A DNA stretch of 14,486 bases from an uncultured Bacilli bacterium (GTDB lineage: Bacteria; Bacillota_I; Bacilli_A; RF39; UBA660): contig CALVHJ010000027.1 of NCBI GenBank assembly GCA_944327425.1, positions 1 through 14,486 on the forward strand, read 5' to 3'. The notes beneath the pieces are model-generated. The model was not told where the DNA came from and did no database searches. It was given only the letters and a program-made list of their open reading frames with translations. Positions 1 through 6,697 of this stretch are shown piece after piece. Positions within the stretch are counted from its first letter, which is position 1. The number at the start of each line of letters is the position of its first letter. The translations under genes and the position numbers were made by a program.

Positions 1-174
1 GTATATGATAAAATTAGAGATGTTGAATATCATGCTAAAAAAGAAGGCTTAGCCGAAGGTCATGCTAATATGTTAAAAACTGCTAAATGTTTACTTACCA
101 AAAATTTATCAATAGAAGATATTGCCGAAGCAACCGGATTAACTATAAAAGAAATAGAAAAACTAGAAAATTAA
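1..174 (+). CDS. Rpn-family nuclease/transposase-like protein, C-terminal fragment (partial)
   Basis: Open from the first base of the window in frame 1 to a TAA at 172-174, giving 57 residues of a gene whose 5' part lies outside. The visible tail has a charged helix (YHAKKEGLAEGHANML) followed by a small helix-turn-helix-like module, LSIEDIAEATGLTIKEIEKL. This combination is typical of the C terminus of Rpn-family proteins, PD-(D/E)XK nucleases annotated as recombination-promoting nuclease or putative transposase, in Firmicutes. The catalytic domain is not in the window, so the assignment rests on the tail alone. Other proteins carry similar tails, for example DUF4351-type proteins. A terminator hairpin follows at once, so this gene is transcriptionally separate from the prepilin operon downstream. 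Confidence 0.7.
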   Translation, partial: VYDKIRDVEYHAKKEGLAEGHANMLKTAKCLLTKNLSIEDIAEATGLTIKEIEKLEN

Positions 175-178
175 TAAT

Positions 179-230
179 AGAGACTGTAGAAAAATAAATA
201 ACAAATTATTACTACATTCTCTTTTTATTT
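179..230 (+). terminator. Rho-independent terminator after the Rpn-like gene
   Basis: AGAGACTGTAG (179-189) pairs with CTACATTCTCT (212-222) over 11 positions with one C/T mismatch. The loop is AT-rich, about 22 nt long, and can pair weakly within itself (AATAA with TTATT). A T-rich tract (TTTTATTT, 223-230) follows directly. The position, five bases after the stop codon, fits. Confidence 0.7.
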
Positions 231-274
231 ACAAAAATTTTACTTATCTTCTTTTCTTCTTCACTTAAATAGTT

Positions 275-280
275 TATAAT
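275..280 (+). promoter_or_regulatory. Candidate -10 box of the prepilin-tdk-rnr-smpB operon
   Basis: A perfect TATAAT lies 15 bases before the ATG at 296. No convincing -35 hexamer is present: at 16-18 bp spacing the sequence is only T-rich (TTTTCT, 252-257). Transcription would start near 287, leaving a very short leader that begins around the GGTGAT ribosome binding site. The terminator at 179-230 makes some promoter in this gap necessary. Confidence 0.5.
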
Positions 281-295
281 TAAATTGGTGATAAT

Positions 296-631
296 ATGAA
301 TAAGAAAGGATTCACTTTAATAGAACTTTTATCAACCATTACCATCATGACTTTAATTGCAACCGTACTTACCATAAATGTTCTAAATATTTTTGAAAGT
401 AAGAAAAATATAGCAGAAGAAAGAACCAACAATATTATTACCACTGCAGCAAGCGTTTATTTAGAATTAAAAGAAAACAAAGAGCTAAAAGAAAGCTGTA
501 AAATAAAGGGCTGCAACATATCAATTAACACCTTAATCAAAGAAGGCCTGTTAAACGAAAATGATGTTGATAACTCAAAAGTTATAAACATTTATTATGA
601 AAATAATGAACAGAAATATACTATAAATTAA
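296..631 (+). CDS. Type IV prepilin-like / pseudopilin protein
   Basis: A 111-residue protein with a class III prepilin signal. A short basic leader MNKKG precedes FTLIELL. Prepilin peptidase would cut after Gly5 and methylate Phe6. Glu10 corresponds to the conserved Glu5 of mature pilins. A hydrophobic helix runs to about residue 33, followed by an amphipathic helical stalk and a small C-terminal region. Cys68 and Cys73 could form a disulfide. The start is ATG 296 with GGTGAT seven bases upstream. It is shorter than typical major pilins (about 140-170 residues), which fits a minor or competence-type (ComG) pseudopilin. No prepilin peptidase, assembly ATPase or platform protein is in the window. 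It heads an operon with tdk, rnr and smpB; the ribosome binding site of tdk overlaps its stop codon. The role (adhesion, DNA uptake or secretion) cannot be told from sequence. Confidence 0.85.
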   Translation: MNKKGFTLIELLSTITIMTLIATVLTINVLNIFESKKNIAEERTNNIITTAASVYLELKENKELKESCKIKGCNISINTLIKEGLLNENDVDNSKVINIYYENNEQKYTIN

Positions 632-641
632 GGAGGTACTT

Positions 642-1301
642 ATGGCAAAATTATATTTCCGATACAGTGCAATGAATGCAGGTAAATCAACCATGGCAAT
701 GCAAGTTGCTCATAATTATGAAGAACTTGGTGGTAAAGTTTTAGTCTGGAAACCCAAAACAGATACCAAAGGAAGTGACAAATTAGTAAGTAGAATCGGT
801 CTTGAAAGAAAAGTAGATCACTTGCTTATAACCGAAAAAAGTAAAAAAGTAAACCCGGACTCTCTTCTTAAACTAATAAAAGAAATATTAAAAGAGCAAG
901 GAAAGATAGATGCAATTATCGTAGATGAAGCCCAATTTTTAACAGAGGAACAAATCAATGAGTTATACTATATTTCTAAAAAAATGGATATCGCTGTTTT
1001 ATGTTATGGCTTACGCTGTGATTTTACAATGAAACCTTTTCCTGGTTCCGCAAGACTACTCGCTATCGCTGATTCAATCGAAGAATTAAAAACATTATGT
1101 GAATGCAAAAAGAGAAAAGCAACCCAAAATTTAAGACTTTATAAAGGAGTTCCAACTTTTGAAGGCAATCAAGTAGCAATTGACGGGGAAAAAGATACTA
1201 CTTATAAATCTGTATGTGGCGAGTGCTATATTAACTACTATTTAGAATGGTTAAAGAACCAAAAACCAGAAAAACCTCTAGTCAGAGAAAGGAAAATATA
1301 A
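642..1301 (+). CDS. tdk: Thymidine kinase (type II)
   Basis: A 219-residue cytoplasmic enzyme that phosphorylates thymidine to dTMP with ATP in the pyrimidine salvage pathway. The P-loop is SAMNAGKST at residues 9-17. The second acidic motif is VDEAQF, with Glu96 the expected catalytic base. Four cysteines, C153-x-C155 and C192-x2-C195, form the structural zinc site of type II kinases. YGLRCDF (122-128) matches the family. The N terminus (AKLYFRYSAMNAGKST) resembles the E. coli/Lactobacillales subtype rather than the B. subtilis MFSGKS subtype. Length is a little above the usual 190-205 because of a basic tail (EKPLVRERKI). An excellent AAGGAGGT (630-637) overlaps the upstream stop and fixes ATG 642. 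Its stop shares one base with the rnr start (TAATG), so the two are probably translationally coupled. Confidence 0.95.
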   Translation: MAKLYFRYSAMNAGKSTMAMQVAHNYEELGGKVLVWKPKTDTKGSDKLVSRIGLERKVDHLLITEKSKKVNPDSLLKLIKEILKEQGKIDAIIVDEAQFLTEEQINELYYISKKMDIAVLCYGLRCDFTMKPFPGSARLLAIADSIEELKTLCECKKRKATQNLRLYKGVPTFEGNQVAIDGEKDTTYKSVCGECYINYYLEWLKNQKPEKPLVRERKI

Positions 1302-3409
1302 TGAAAGAACAAATACTAGAAGTCTTAAACAATGTTCATGAAGCCAAAACATTAATAGAAATTAATGACTTGCTTGGACTAACCACTGTTTTAGAATATC
1401 AAGAATTACAAAAAAATATAGAAGAATTAGTAAATGATTATCAAATTTACAAAACCAAAAAAGATAAATATTTATTAATGAAAAACTGTCCTGGATTAAA
1501 AATAGGAAAAATATCTGTTAATAAAAAAGGATTTGGCTTTTTAGTACTTAATAAAGAAGATGATATTTATATAGCTAAAGATGATATAAATGGTGCTATA
1601 AATGATGACACCGTTTTAGTAGAAATAACAGAAAAAGGATTAGAACCAGCTGGTAAAGTTTTAAAAATAGTAAAAAGAGATTTAAAAAATATTGTTGGCG
1701 AAGTAAAAATAGAAGGTAATAAAAAAATAGTAGAACCAGACGATGATAAAGTAAATTTAAAAATAATTCTAAGTTCTGAAACTAGTAAAAATTGTGTAGA
1801 AGGTCATAAAGTTTTAGCAAAACTTAGCCAAAAGATAAATAACAAAACTTATATCGCTGACTGTCTAAAAATATTAGGTCACAAAGATGATGCGGGAATA
1901 GACATATTAAGTATTGCTTATAAATATGATATATTTGCAGAATTTAGTCCAGAAACCCTTAAAGAATTAGATAATATTCCTGAAGAAGTAAATAAAAATG
2001 ATTTAATAGATCGAAAAGATTTAACTGATAAAATGATTTTTACTATTGATGGAGCTGACACCAAAGATATAGATGATGCTATAAGTTTAGATATTAAAGA
2101 TGGTATATACACATTAGGTGTCCATATCGCTGACGTATCTCATTATGTCAAAGAAAACACTTCACTAGGTGATGATGCCTTAAAAAGAGGTACATCTGCT
2201 TATCTTGCCGACACCGTAATACCTATGCTTCCTCACAAATTATCTAATGGTATTTGTTCTTTAAACGAAGGCGTTATAAGATTAACGATGAGTTGTATGA
2301 TGAATATTGATAAATTTGGAAAAATTATAAGTTATGATATCTTTCCAAGCTATATCAAATCAAGAAAAAAAATGACTTACGATCAAGTTAATGAGATTTT
2401 AGAAAACAACCATATACCTAAAGGTTATGAAGAATATGAAAAAACATTAAAAAACATGCATGAACTAGCGAAGATCTTAAGAAAAGAAAAAGTAGCGAGA
2501 GGTTACATTGAATTTGATATACCAGAAGCCAAAATTATTCAAGATGAAAAAGGAAAAGCTATCGACATCAAAAAAAGAGAACAAAAAGCTGGTGAATCTT
2601 TAATTGAAGATTTTATGATAGCCGCTAATGAAACAGTTGCAACCCACATCAGTAACATGAGTCTTCCCTTTATTTACCGTATCCATGACTTACCAAACCC
2701 TGATAAAATAACTGACTTCTTAAACTTAGTAAAAGCTTTAGGTTATACGATTAAAACCAACATCAAAGAAATAACTCCTAAAACCATGCAAAGTTTACTA
2801 AATGAATTAAAAGATAAACCTGAATTTATCATATTATCTACCCTTCTTTTAAGAAGTATGAAAAAAGCTGAATATTCTAAAACCAATATTGGCCACTTTG
2901 GCTTAGCTAGTCGAAACTATACGCATTTTACTTCCCCAATAAGAAGATTCCCCGACCTAACCGTTCATAGACTATTAAAAAAATATTTAATTGAACGTGA
3001 CTATAGTATGTCCACGATTAACTATTTAGAAAACTCTTTAGTAGAAATAGCTGAACACTCAAGCGACAGAGAAGTAGCAGCCACCAATGCTGAGCGAGAC
3101 GTAAATGATATGAAAATGGCCGAATATATGGAAAGTTACATTGGAGAATGTTATGAAGGAATTATTAGTAGCGTTACTTCTTTCGGCTTCTTTGTTGAAC
3201 TTCCTAATTTAGTTGAAGGCCTAGTTCATATTAGTAATATTCCCGGTGACTATTATGAATACGTACCCGAACTATTATCTTTAATTGGTAAGAGTACAAA
3301 GAAAACCTATCGTATCGGTGATAAAATAAAAGTTAAAGTAGCAAATGCTTCTAAAGAAACTGCTCAAATAGACTTTGATATAGTTGGTGATAAAAATGAT
3401 CGAAATTAA
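1301..3409 (+). CDS. rnr: Ribonuclease R (3'-5' exoribonuclease)
   Basis: A 702-residue RNB-family exoribonuclease that degrades structured RNA and, with SmpB/tmRNA, non-stop mRNA. Domains in order: an N-terminal winged-helix-like region (1-60), cold-shock OB folds (from about 65, KIGKISVNKKGFGFLVL, and about 130-195), the RNB catalytic domain (about 240-570), and an S1 domain (about 616-692, YEGIISSVTSFGFFVEL). The metal-binding signature IDGADTKDIDDA supplies Asp250, Asp256, Asp258 and Asp259. HFTSPIRRFPDL, typical of the family, lies near 542-553. An in-frame GTG at 1247 would add 18 residues, but ATG 1301 has AAAGGA seven bases upstream and the TAATG junction with tdk, so it is chosen. 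It is shorter than E. coli RNase R (813) and lacks a long basic C-terminal tail, ending GDKNDRN. The last 14 bases overlap smpB. Confidence 0.95.
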   Translation: MKEQILEVLNNVHEAKTLIEINDLLGLTTVLEYQELQKNIEELVNDYQIYKTKKDKYLLMKNCPGLKIGKISVNKKGFGFLVLNKEDDIYIAKDDINGAINDDTVLVEITEKGLEPAGKVLKIVKRDLKNIVGEVKIEGNKKIVEPDDDKVNLKIILSSETSKNCVEGHKVLAKLSQKINNKTYIADCLKILGHKDDAGIDILSIAYKYDIFAEFSPETLKELDNIPEEVNKNDLIDRKDLTDKMIFTIDGADTKDIDDAISLDIKDGIYTLGVHIADVSHYVKENTSLGDDALKRGTSAYLADTVIPMLPHKLSNGICSLNEGVIRLTMSCMMNIDKFGKIISYDIFPSYIKSRKKMTYDQVNEILENNHIPKGYEEYEKTLKNMHELAKILRKEKVARGYIEFDIPEAKIIQDEKGKAIDIKKREQKAGESLIEDFMIAANETVATHISNMSLPFIYRIHDLPNPDKITDFLNLVKALGYTIKTNIKEITPKTMQSLLNELKDKPEFIILSTLLLRSMKKAEYSKTNIGHFGLASRNYTHFTSPIRRFPDLTVHRLLKKYLIERDYSMSTINYLENSLVEIAEHSSDREVAATNAERDVNDMKMAEYMESYIGECYEGIISSVTSFGFFVELPNLVEGLVHISNIPGDYYEYVPELLSLIGKSTKKTYRIGDKIKVKVANASKETAQIDFDIVGDKNDRN

Positions 3410-3824
3410 AAATAAAAAAGCTTATTTTGATTATACTATTTTAGATAGTATTGAAGCCGGCATTTCTCTTGTAGGAACCGAAATAAAATCAGTAAGAAAA
3501 GGTAGTGTAGATTTAAAAGACTCTTTTATTACTATAAAAAATAATGAAGCTTTTCTTTTAAATATGTATATTGCCAAATATGAAGAAGGAAATATATTTA
3601 ATCATGATGAGCGAAGAACAAGAAAATTATTACTTCATAAAAAAGAAATAAAAAAACTAAAGGAAAAAATAAATATTGAAGGACTTACTTTAATTCCCTT
3701 AAAGCTATATTTTAAAAAAAATTATGTAAAGGTTTTAATTGGTATTTGTAAAGGGAAAAAATTATATGACAAACGTGCTTCAATAAAAGAAAGAGATTTA
3801 AAAAGAGAAACTAAACGTTACTAA
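3396..3824 (+). CDS. smpB: SsrA-binding protein SmpB
   Basis: A 142-residue RNA-binding protein that binds tmRNA and places it in the A site of stalled ribosomes for trans-translation. Family blocks are all present: GTEIKSVRKGSVDLKDSF, the histidine-containing HDERRTRKLLLH, LTLIPLKLYFKKNYVKV and GKKLYDKRASIKERDLKRE. The basic C-terminal tail, which folds in the mRNA channel, is short and ends KRETKRY. Total length is slightly below the usual 150-160. TTG 3384 and GTG 3387 are in frame upstream, but GGTGA (3386-3390) is correctly spaced only for ATG 3396. The gene therefore starts inside rnr with a 14-base overlap. The rnr-smpB pairing is a common Firmicutes arrangement and fits their shared role in non-stop mRNA decay. 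The terminator stem begins inside the last codons. Confidence 0.95.
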   Translation: MIEIKNKKAYFDYTILDSIEAGISLVGTEIKSVRKGSVDLKDSFITIKNNEAFLLNMYIAKYEEGNIFNHDERRTRKLLLHKKEIKKLKEKINIEGLTLIPLKLYFKKNYVKVLIGICKGKKLYDKRASIKERDLKRETKRY

Positions 3825-3834
3825 GTTTCTCTTT
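3802..3834. terminator. Bidirectional terminator shared by smpB and the DUF308 gene
   Basis: AAAGAGAAACT (3802-3812) and AGTTTCTCTTT (3824-3834) form a perfect 11-bp stem with an 11-nt loop. On the plus strand the stem ends CTCTTT followed by ACTTTA. On the minus strand it ends CTCTTTTT (five T, 3804-3800). The stem contains the smpB stop codon and lies four bases beyond the stop of the convergent DUF308 gene, so it can serve both transcripts. Confidence 0.8.
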
Positions 3835-3837
3835 ACT

Positions 3838-4350
3838 TTATCTAAAATACTCTATAAATAATATAATCGCATTAATAACTAATATAACACCAATAATAAC
3901 TAACACTGCATTAGAAAAGAAAATACTATATATACCAAGAGCAATTAATATAATATTACTAATAGTCGAAAAGTTTTTATAGTTATTAAAACTTATAGAA
4001 GTAAGTAACCTACTTATTCCCATAAAAATAAAGAAAAATCCTAATACATAACGAATACTAGCCTCTAAAACCCCACTTAAAACTATTAATAACACTCCAA
4101 TAATAACTGATGCTATAGCAATTGTTAAGTTAATATTTTTATACTGAACAATATCCTTATTTTGATAATAAACCACAAACGATTTAATTCCATAAATAAT
4201 AAAAATAATCCCCAAAACATAAAACAATAACTCAACCACTTCATTACTTTTAAACATCAAAAGCAAACCTAACACCAAATAAATAATAGGATTAAGCAAA
4301 TTTCTAGCTTCTTTCATTTCCTTTTTAGGTTTAATAATTTCTGTTTTCAT
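3838..4350 (-). CDS. DUF308/HdeD-like six-helix integral membrane protein
   Basis: A 170-residue, very hydrophobic protein with a short basic cytoplasmic N terminus (MKTEIIKPKKEMKEAR) and six predicted membrane segments, roughly residues 18-34, 39-61, 73-92, 98-118, 128-146 and 148-167. These fall as three helix pairs with repeated patterns such as VLGIIFIIYGI, VLGFFFIFMGI and IIGVILVINAI. This layout is characteristic of DUF308 (HdeD-like) proteins. E. coli HdeD is linked to acid resistance, but most Firmicutes homologues have no assigned function and none is claimed here. The start codon at 4350 has AGAGGTG a few bases upstream. It is a single-gene transcript, divergent from the 562-residue gene and convergent with smpB, with a shared terminator. 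Confidence 0.75.
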   Translation of the reverse strand: MKTEIIKPKKEMKEARNLLNPIIYLVLGLLLMFKSNEVVELLFYVLGIIFIIYGIKSFVVYYQNKDIVQYKNINLTIAIASVIIGVLLIVLSGVLEASIRYVLGFFFIFMGISRLLTSISFNNYKNFSTISNIILIALGIYSIFFSNAVLVIIGVILVINAIILFIEYFR

Positions 4351-4367
4351 ATTACACCTCTAATAAT

Positions 4368-4396
4368 ATTATATAATAATTAAAAATTCTAAGCAA
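4368..4396 (-). promoter_or_regulatory. Promoter of the DUF308 gene
   Basis: On the minus strand TTGCTT (4396-4391) and TATAAT (4373-4368) are separated by exactly 17 bp. The -10 box lies 17 bases before the start codon at 4350, with AGAGGTG between. The -35 box matches four of six consensus positions (TTG and the final-half T/A pattern is partial), so it is of moderate strength. Confidence 0.6.
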
Positions 4397-4402
4397 GGAA
4401 AA

Positions 4403-4431
4403 TTGCAACAAAACTTTTAGTATGATATAAT
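4403..4431 (+). promoter_or_regulatory. Promoter of the 562-residue/HAAS-like operon
   Basis: TTGCAA (4403-4408), a 17-bp spacer, then TATAAT (4426-4431) preceded by TGA, which makes an extended -10 (TGATATAAT). AAGGAGG at 4442-4448 and ATG 4455 follow at good distances. This is the best-formed promoter in the window for sigma-A type polymerase. Confidence 0.75.
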
Positions 4432-4454
4432 TAAATAGAATAAGGAGGATTAAT

Positions 4455-6143
4455 ATGCTAGCCAAAAACGAAGCCTTACAAATATTAAAGACATATAACA
4501 TAAAATCTGAAAGTTATGGACCAACCATATATCAAGAAAACGATAACATAGGTATATGTTTAGATATAAAAGATTCTTTATTTGGCTATTTAACTAGAGC
4601 CTTCATCTTCCCTGATGCTTCTTCCTTAGATAATTTCTTAAAAGGTTATCTTTGGTACAAAAATAACCATCAAAAATATAATATTACATTAAGTCTCGAA
4701 TCATATGAAACCAAAATAGCTAATATCAAATATATGTACAATAATAACTCTTTAAGTATTGATGATATGTTAAATATGGATACATATTTAAAAAAAGAAC
4801 AAGAAAACTTAGATGATAGCAATTTATTTGAAATATATCTATCTAATATTGAAAAACTAACCGAATATTTAATAAACTTAAAAAAATCAAAACAGACCAT
4901 TATAGCTGAAAAAAACGCCTTAAAAACCAAAGAAAATGATTTAAAATTTGAACTTTTAAAAGAATTAACAATATACTATGATCGCAACAAAAATATAAAT
5001 AAAAAAATAATAACTCTTGATTTTATGAATCCTCCTAGTGATAATTCTTTATTATATAATAACATTAATAATCTAAAAATAAACAAATCTATAGACGAAG
5101 CCAAAAATTATTTATCAAGTCTCATAAATGTAATTAAAGAAGAAGAATTAGATGAAAAAAATCTAGTCAATATCTATTCTATTAGTGTTTACAAATATAA
5201 CATTGAAATACTAAACAAACAAATAAGTTTTGTCAAAAATAAAATAGCTTCCGAAAAAAATTTTAATATTAAAGGTAGTAAAATACACAACATAGATGAA
5301 GAATTAAAATCATTCTTAAAAACTAATTTAGCTCCTGTAAAAGTTGAACATTTTATTATTGAAAACCAAAATAAAACTATCGATAAATTTCAAGGCATAA
5401 CAAACCTAGAAAACGCTTATCAAATAATTAGTGGCAATAAATTAACATATACCATCCATACCAAACAAACTTGGGAAACTCGTGATAATGTAATAAATAG
5501 CTTAAAAAACTTATTTGATAATGAAGACATAACCATTAAATCTAATCTAATATTATATAATTCTTTTTATAAAAAAATAATCAATTATATAATTAAAAAT
5601 AATTATCCTAACATAGAAGATATAAAGAAAAATTTTGATTTTAACTATTATTATCTTGAAATTGAAGAAATAATTTATAATATCAACAATAATCATTATT
5701 TAATAAATTACTTTAAAAATATTGATTTTAAAAATCTAGATACTTATATAAATTCTATTATTAATATAGCCAAAAACATTGATGCATATTTCAAACCTAT
5801 TCCAAACAACTTAAAAGTATTTTCTATTAATACCGAAAGCTATTACAAGCACTTAACTATTAATAACATTGAATCTAACACCTATTTAGTAGAAATACCT
5901 ATAAATACATCAATAATATATATACCATATAAATTAGAAGTTGACGAAGCTAATACCATTTACACTTTAAATACTAATGATATTTATTTAAAAGAAAGCA
6001 TTAACCAAACAACTAATAGTATTACTCTAAATACTTATCACAAAAAACAAATAATTGAAAACAAAATAACCTACACAACTGATTTAATACTTGATAAACA
6101 AATTATTTATAAGATTGGAACTATAGGAGGACAAAATGAATAA
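4455..6143 (+). CDS. Unrecognised 562-residue soluble protein with coiled coil
   Basis: No family is recognised. There is no signal peptide and no membrane segment, so it is probably cytoplasmic. The N-terminal 70 residues look like a compact folded domain (LAKNEALQILKTYNIKSESYGPT, with YGPTIYQ and GYLTRAF as likely conserved blocks). A strongly charged, probably coiled-coil region spans about residues 112-172. A second helical region follows to about 270. An Asn/Ile/Tyr-rich middle reaches about 460, and the last 100 residues look beta-rich, with alternating patterns such as YLVEIPINTSIIYIPY. Composition is heavily Asn, Ile and Lys, partly because of base composition. Translation is supported by a strong promoter, AAGGAGG and ATG 4455. 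It overlaps the next gene by 8 bases and carries that gene's AGGAGG, so the products are probably made together. The C-terminal strands could be an interaction domain, but that is a guess. Confidence 0.85.
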   Translation: MLAKNEALQILKTYNIKSESYGPTIYQENDNIGICLDIKDSLFGYLTRAFIFPDASSLDNFLKGYLWYKNNHQKYNITLSLESYETKIANIKYMYNNNSLSIDDMLNMDTYLKKEQENLDDSNLFEIYLSNIEKLTEYLINLKKSKQTIIAEKNALKTKENDLKFELLKELTIYYDRNKNINKKIITLDFMNPPSDNSLLYNNINNLKINKSIDEAKNYLSSLINVIKEEELDEKNLVNIYSISVYKYNIEILNKQISFVKNKIASEKNFNIKGSKIHNIDEELKSFLKTNLAPVKVEHFIIENQNKTIDKFQGITNLENAYQIISGNKLTYTIHTKQTWETRDNVINSLKNLFDNEDITIKSNLILYNSFYKKIINYIIKNNYPNIEDIKKNFDFNYYYLEIEEIIYNINNNHYLINYFKNIDFKNLDTYINSIINIAKNIDAYFKPIPNNLKVFSINTESYYKHLTINNIESNTYLVEIPINTSIIYIPYKLEVDEANTIYTLNTNDIYLKESINQTTNSITLNTYHKKQIIENKITYTTDLILDKQIIYKIGTIGGQNE

Positions 6144-6609
6144 AGAAGAATTTTTAAAAAAATTAGAAAGAAGACTTAAATTTCTTACTGATGAAGCCAA
6201 AAAAGAAGAATTAAAAAAGTATGAAAACTTAAATAACTATGATTTAGAAATATCTAATGAAGTAAACAAAATATATGAAGCAAGAGGATTAAATATAAAA
6301 ATCAACAAGGATTTATCATTAATAGAAGCAATAGGTATCATTATAGATAAACTAAAAATTAGAGATAAAAAAATCTTAGGAGATATTATTCTATTCTTTG
6401 TATATTTACTATTATTTATTATTTTAATAAAAATTCCTTTTATCTTTGTTAGAGACATGATAAGTAGTATTTTTAATGTTTTAGTTACTAACGAAACTCT
6501 ATATACAATTTGGAATTTAGCTTTTGAATTATTATATGCTATAGCTGCTATATTAATTTCGATTAAATTTATTAAAACAAAAGCTATAGATTACGAAAAA
6601 AGCAATTAA
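6136..6609 (+). CDS. HAAS/DUF1700-like two-helix membrane protein
   Basis: A 157-residue protein. The N terminus, MNKEEFLKKLERRLKFLTDE and the following charged helix, resembles the start of HAAS/DUF1700 proteins, which use this helical domain for signalling, often beside PadR-type regulators. The usual acidic second half of the domain is not well kept (residues 36-75 differ), and no regulator is adjacent. Two membrane segments are visible, about residues 81-105 (FFVYLLLFIILIKIPFIF) and 122-146, with a short extracytoplasmic loop and a basic cytoplasmic end. The LIKIPFIFVRD stretch is reminiscent of DUF1700 members. ATG 6136 lies 8 bases inside the upstream gene with AGGAGG at 6125-6130, so translation is coupled to the 562-residue protein. 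It may anchor or sense for that partner; this is inference. Confidence 0.6.
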   Translation: MNKEEFLKKLERRLKFLTDEAKKEELKKYENLNNYDLEISNEVNKIYEARGLNIKINKDLSLIEAIGIIIDKLKIRDKKILGDIILFFVYLLLFIILIKIPFIFVRDMISSIFNVLVTNETLYTIWNLAFELLYAIAAILISIKFIKTKAIDYEKSN

Positions 6610-6623
6610 ATAGTGCTTTTTTT
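6596..6623 (+). terminator. Terminator of the 562-residue/HAAS-like operon
   Basis: AAAAAAGCA (6596-6604) pairs with TGCTTTTTT (6614-6622) around a 9-nt loop, and the right arm runs into a tract of seven T. The stem overlaps the stop codon at 6607-6609. Only two G-C pairs are present, so it is AT-weak, but the T tract is good. Confidence 0.65.
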
Positions 6624-6665
6624 ATGTAAATAGCCCTATTTTTTAAATCATAATATTAATAAAAG

Positions 6666-6674
6666 TGATATAAT
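6666..6674 (+). promoter_or_regulatory. Extended -10 promoter of the M15 carboxypeptidase gene
   Basis: TGATATAAT (6666-6674) is the same nine bases as in the promoter at 4423-4431. No clear -35 hexamer lies at 16-18 bp, as is usual for extended -10 promoters. TAGGAGTG follows at 6684-6691 and ATG at 6698. Confidence 0.6.
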
Positions 6675-6697
6675 ATACTTAATTAGGAGTGAATTAA

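Noticed and set aside
1247..1300. Longer RNase R reading starting at GTG 1247
   Set aside because: It would overlap tdk by 55 bases, has no good ribosome binding site and adds residues outside the family alignment. ATG 1301 has a spaced AAAGGA and a coupled TAATG junction.
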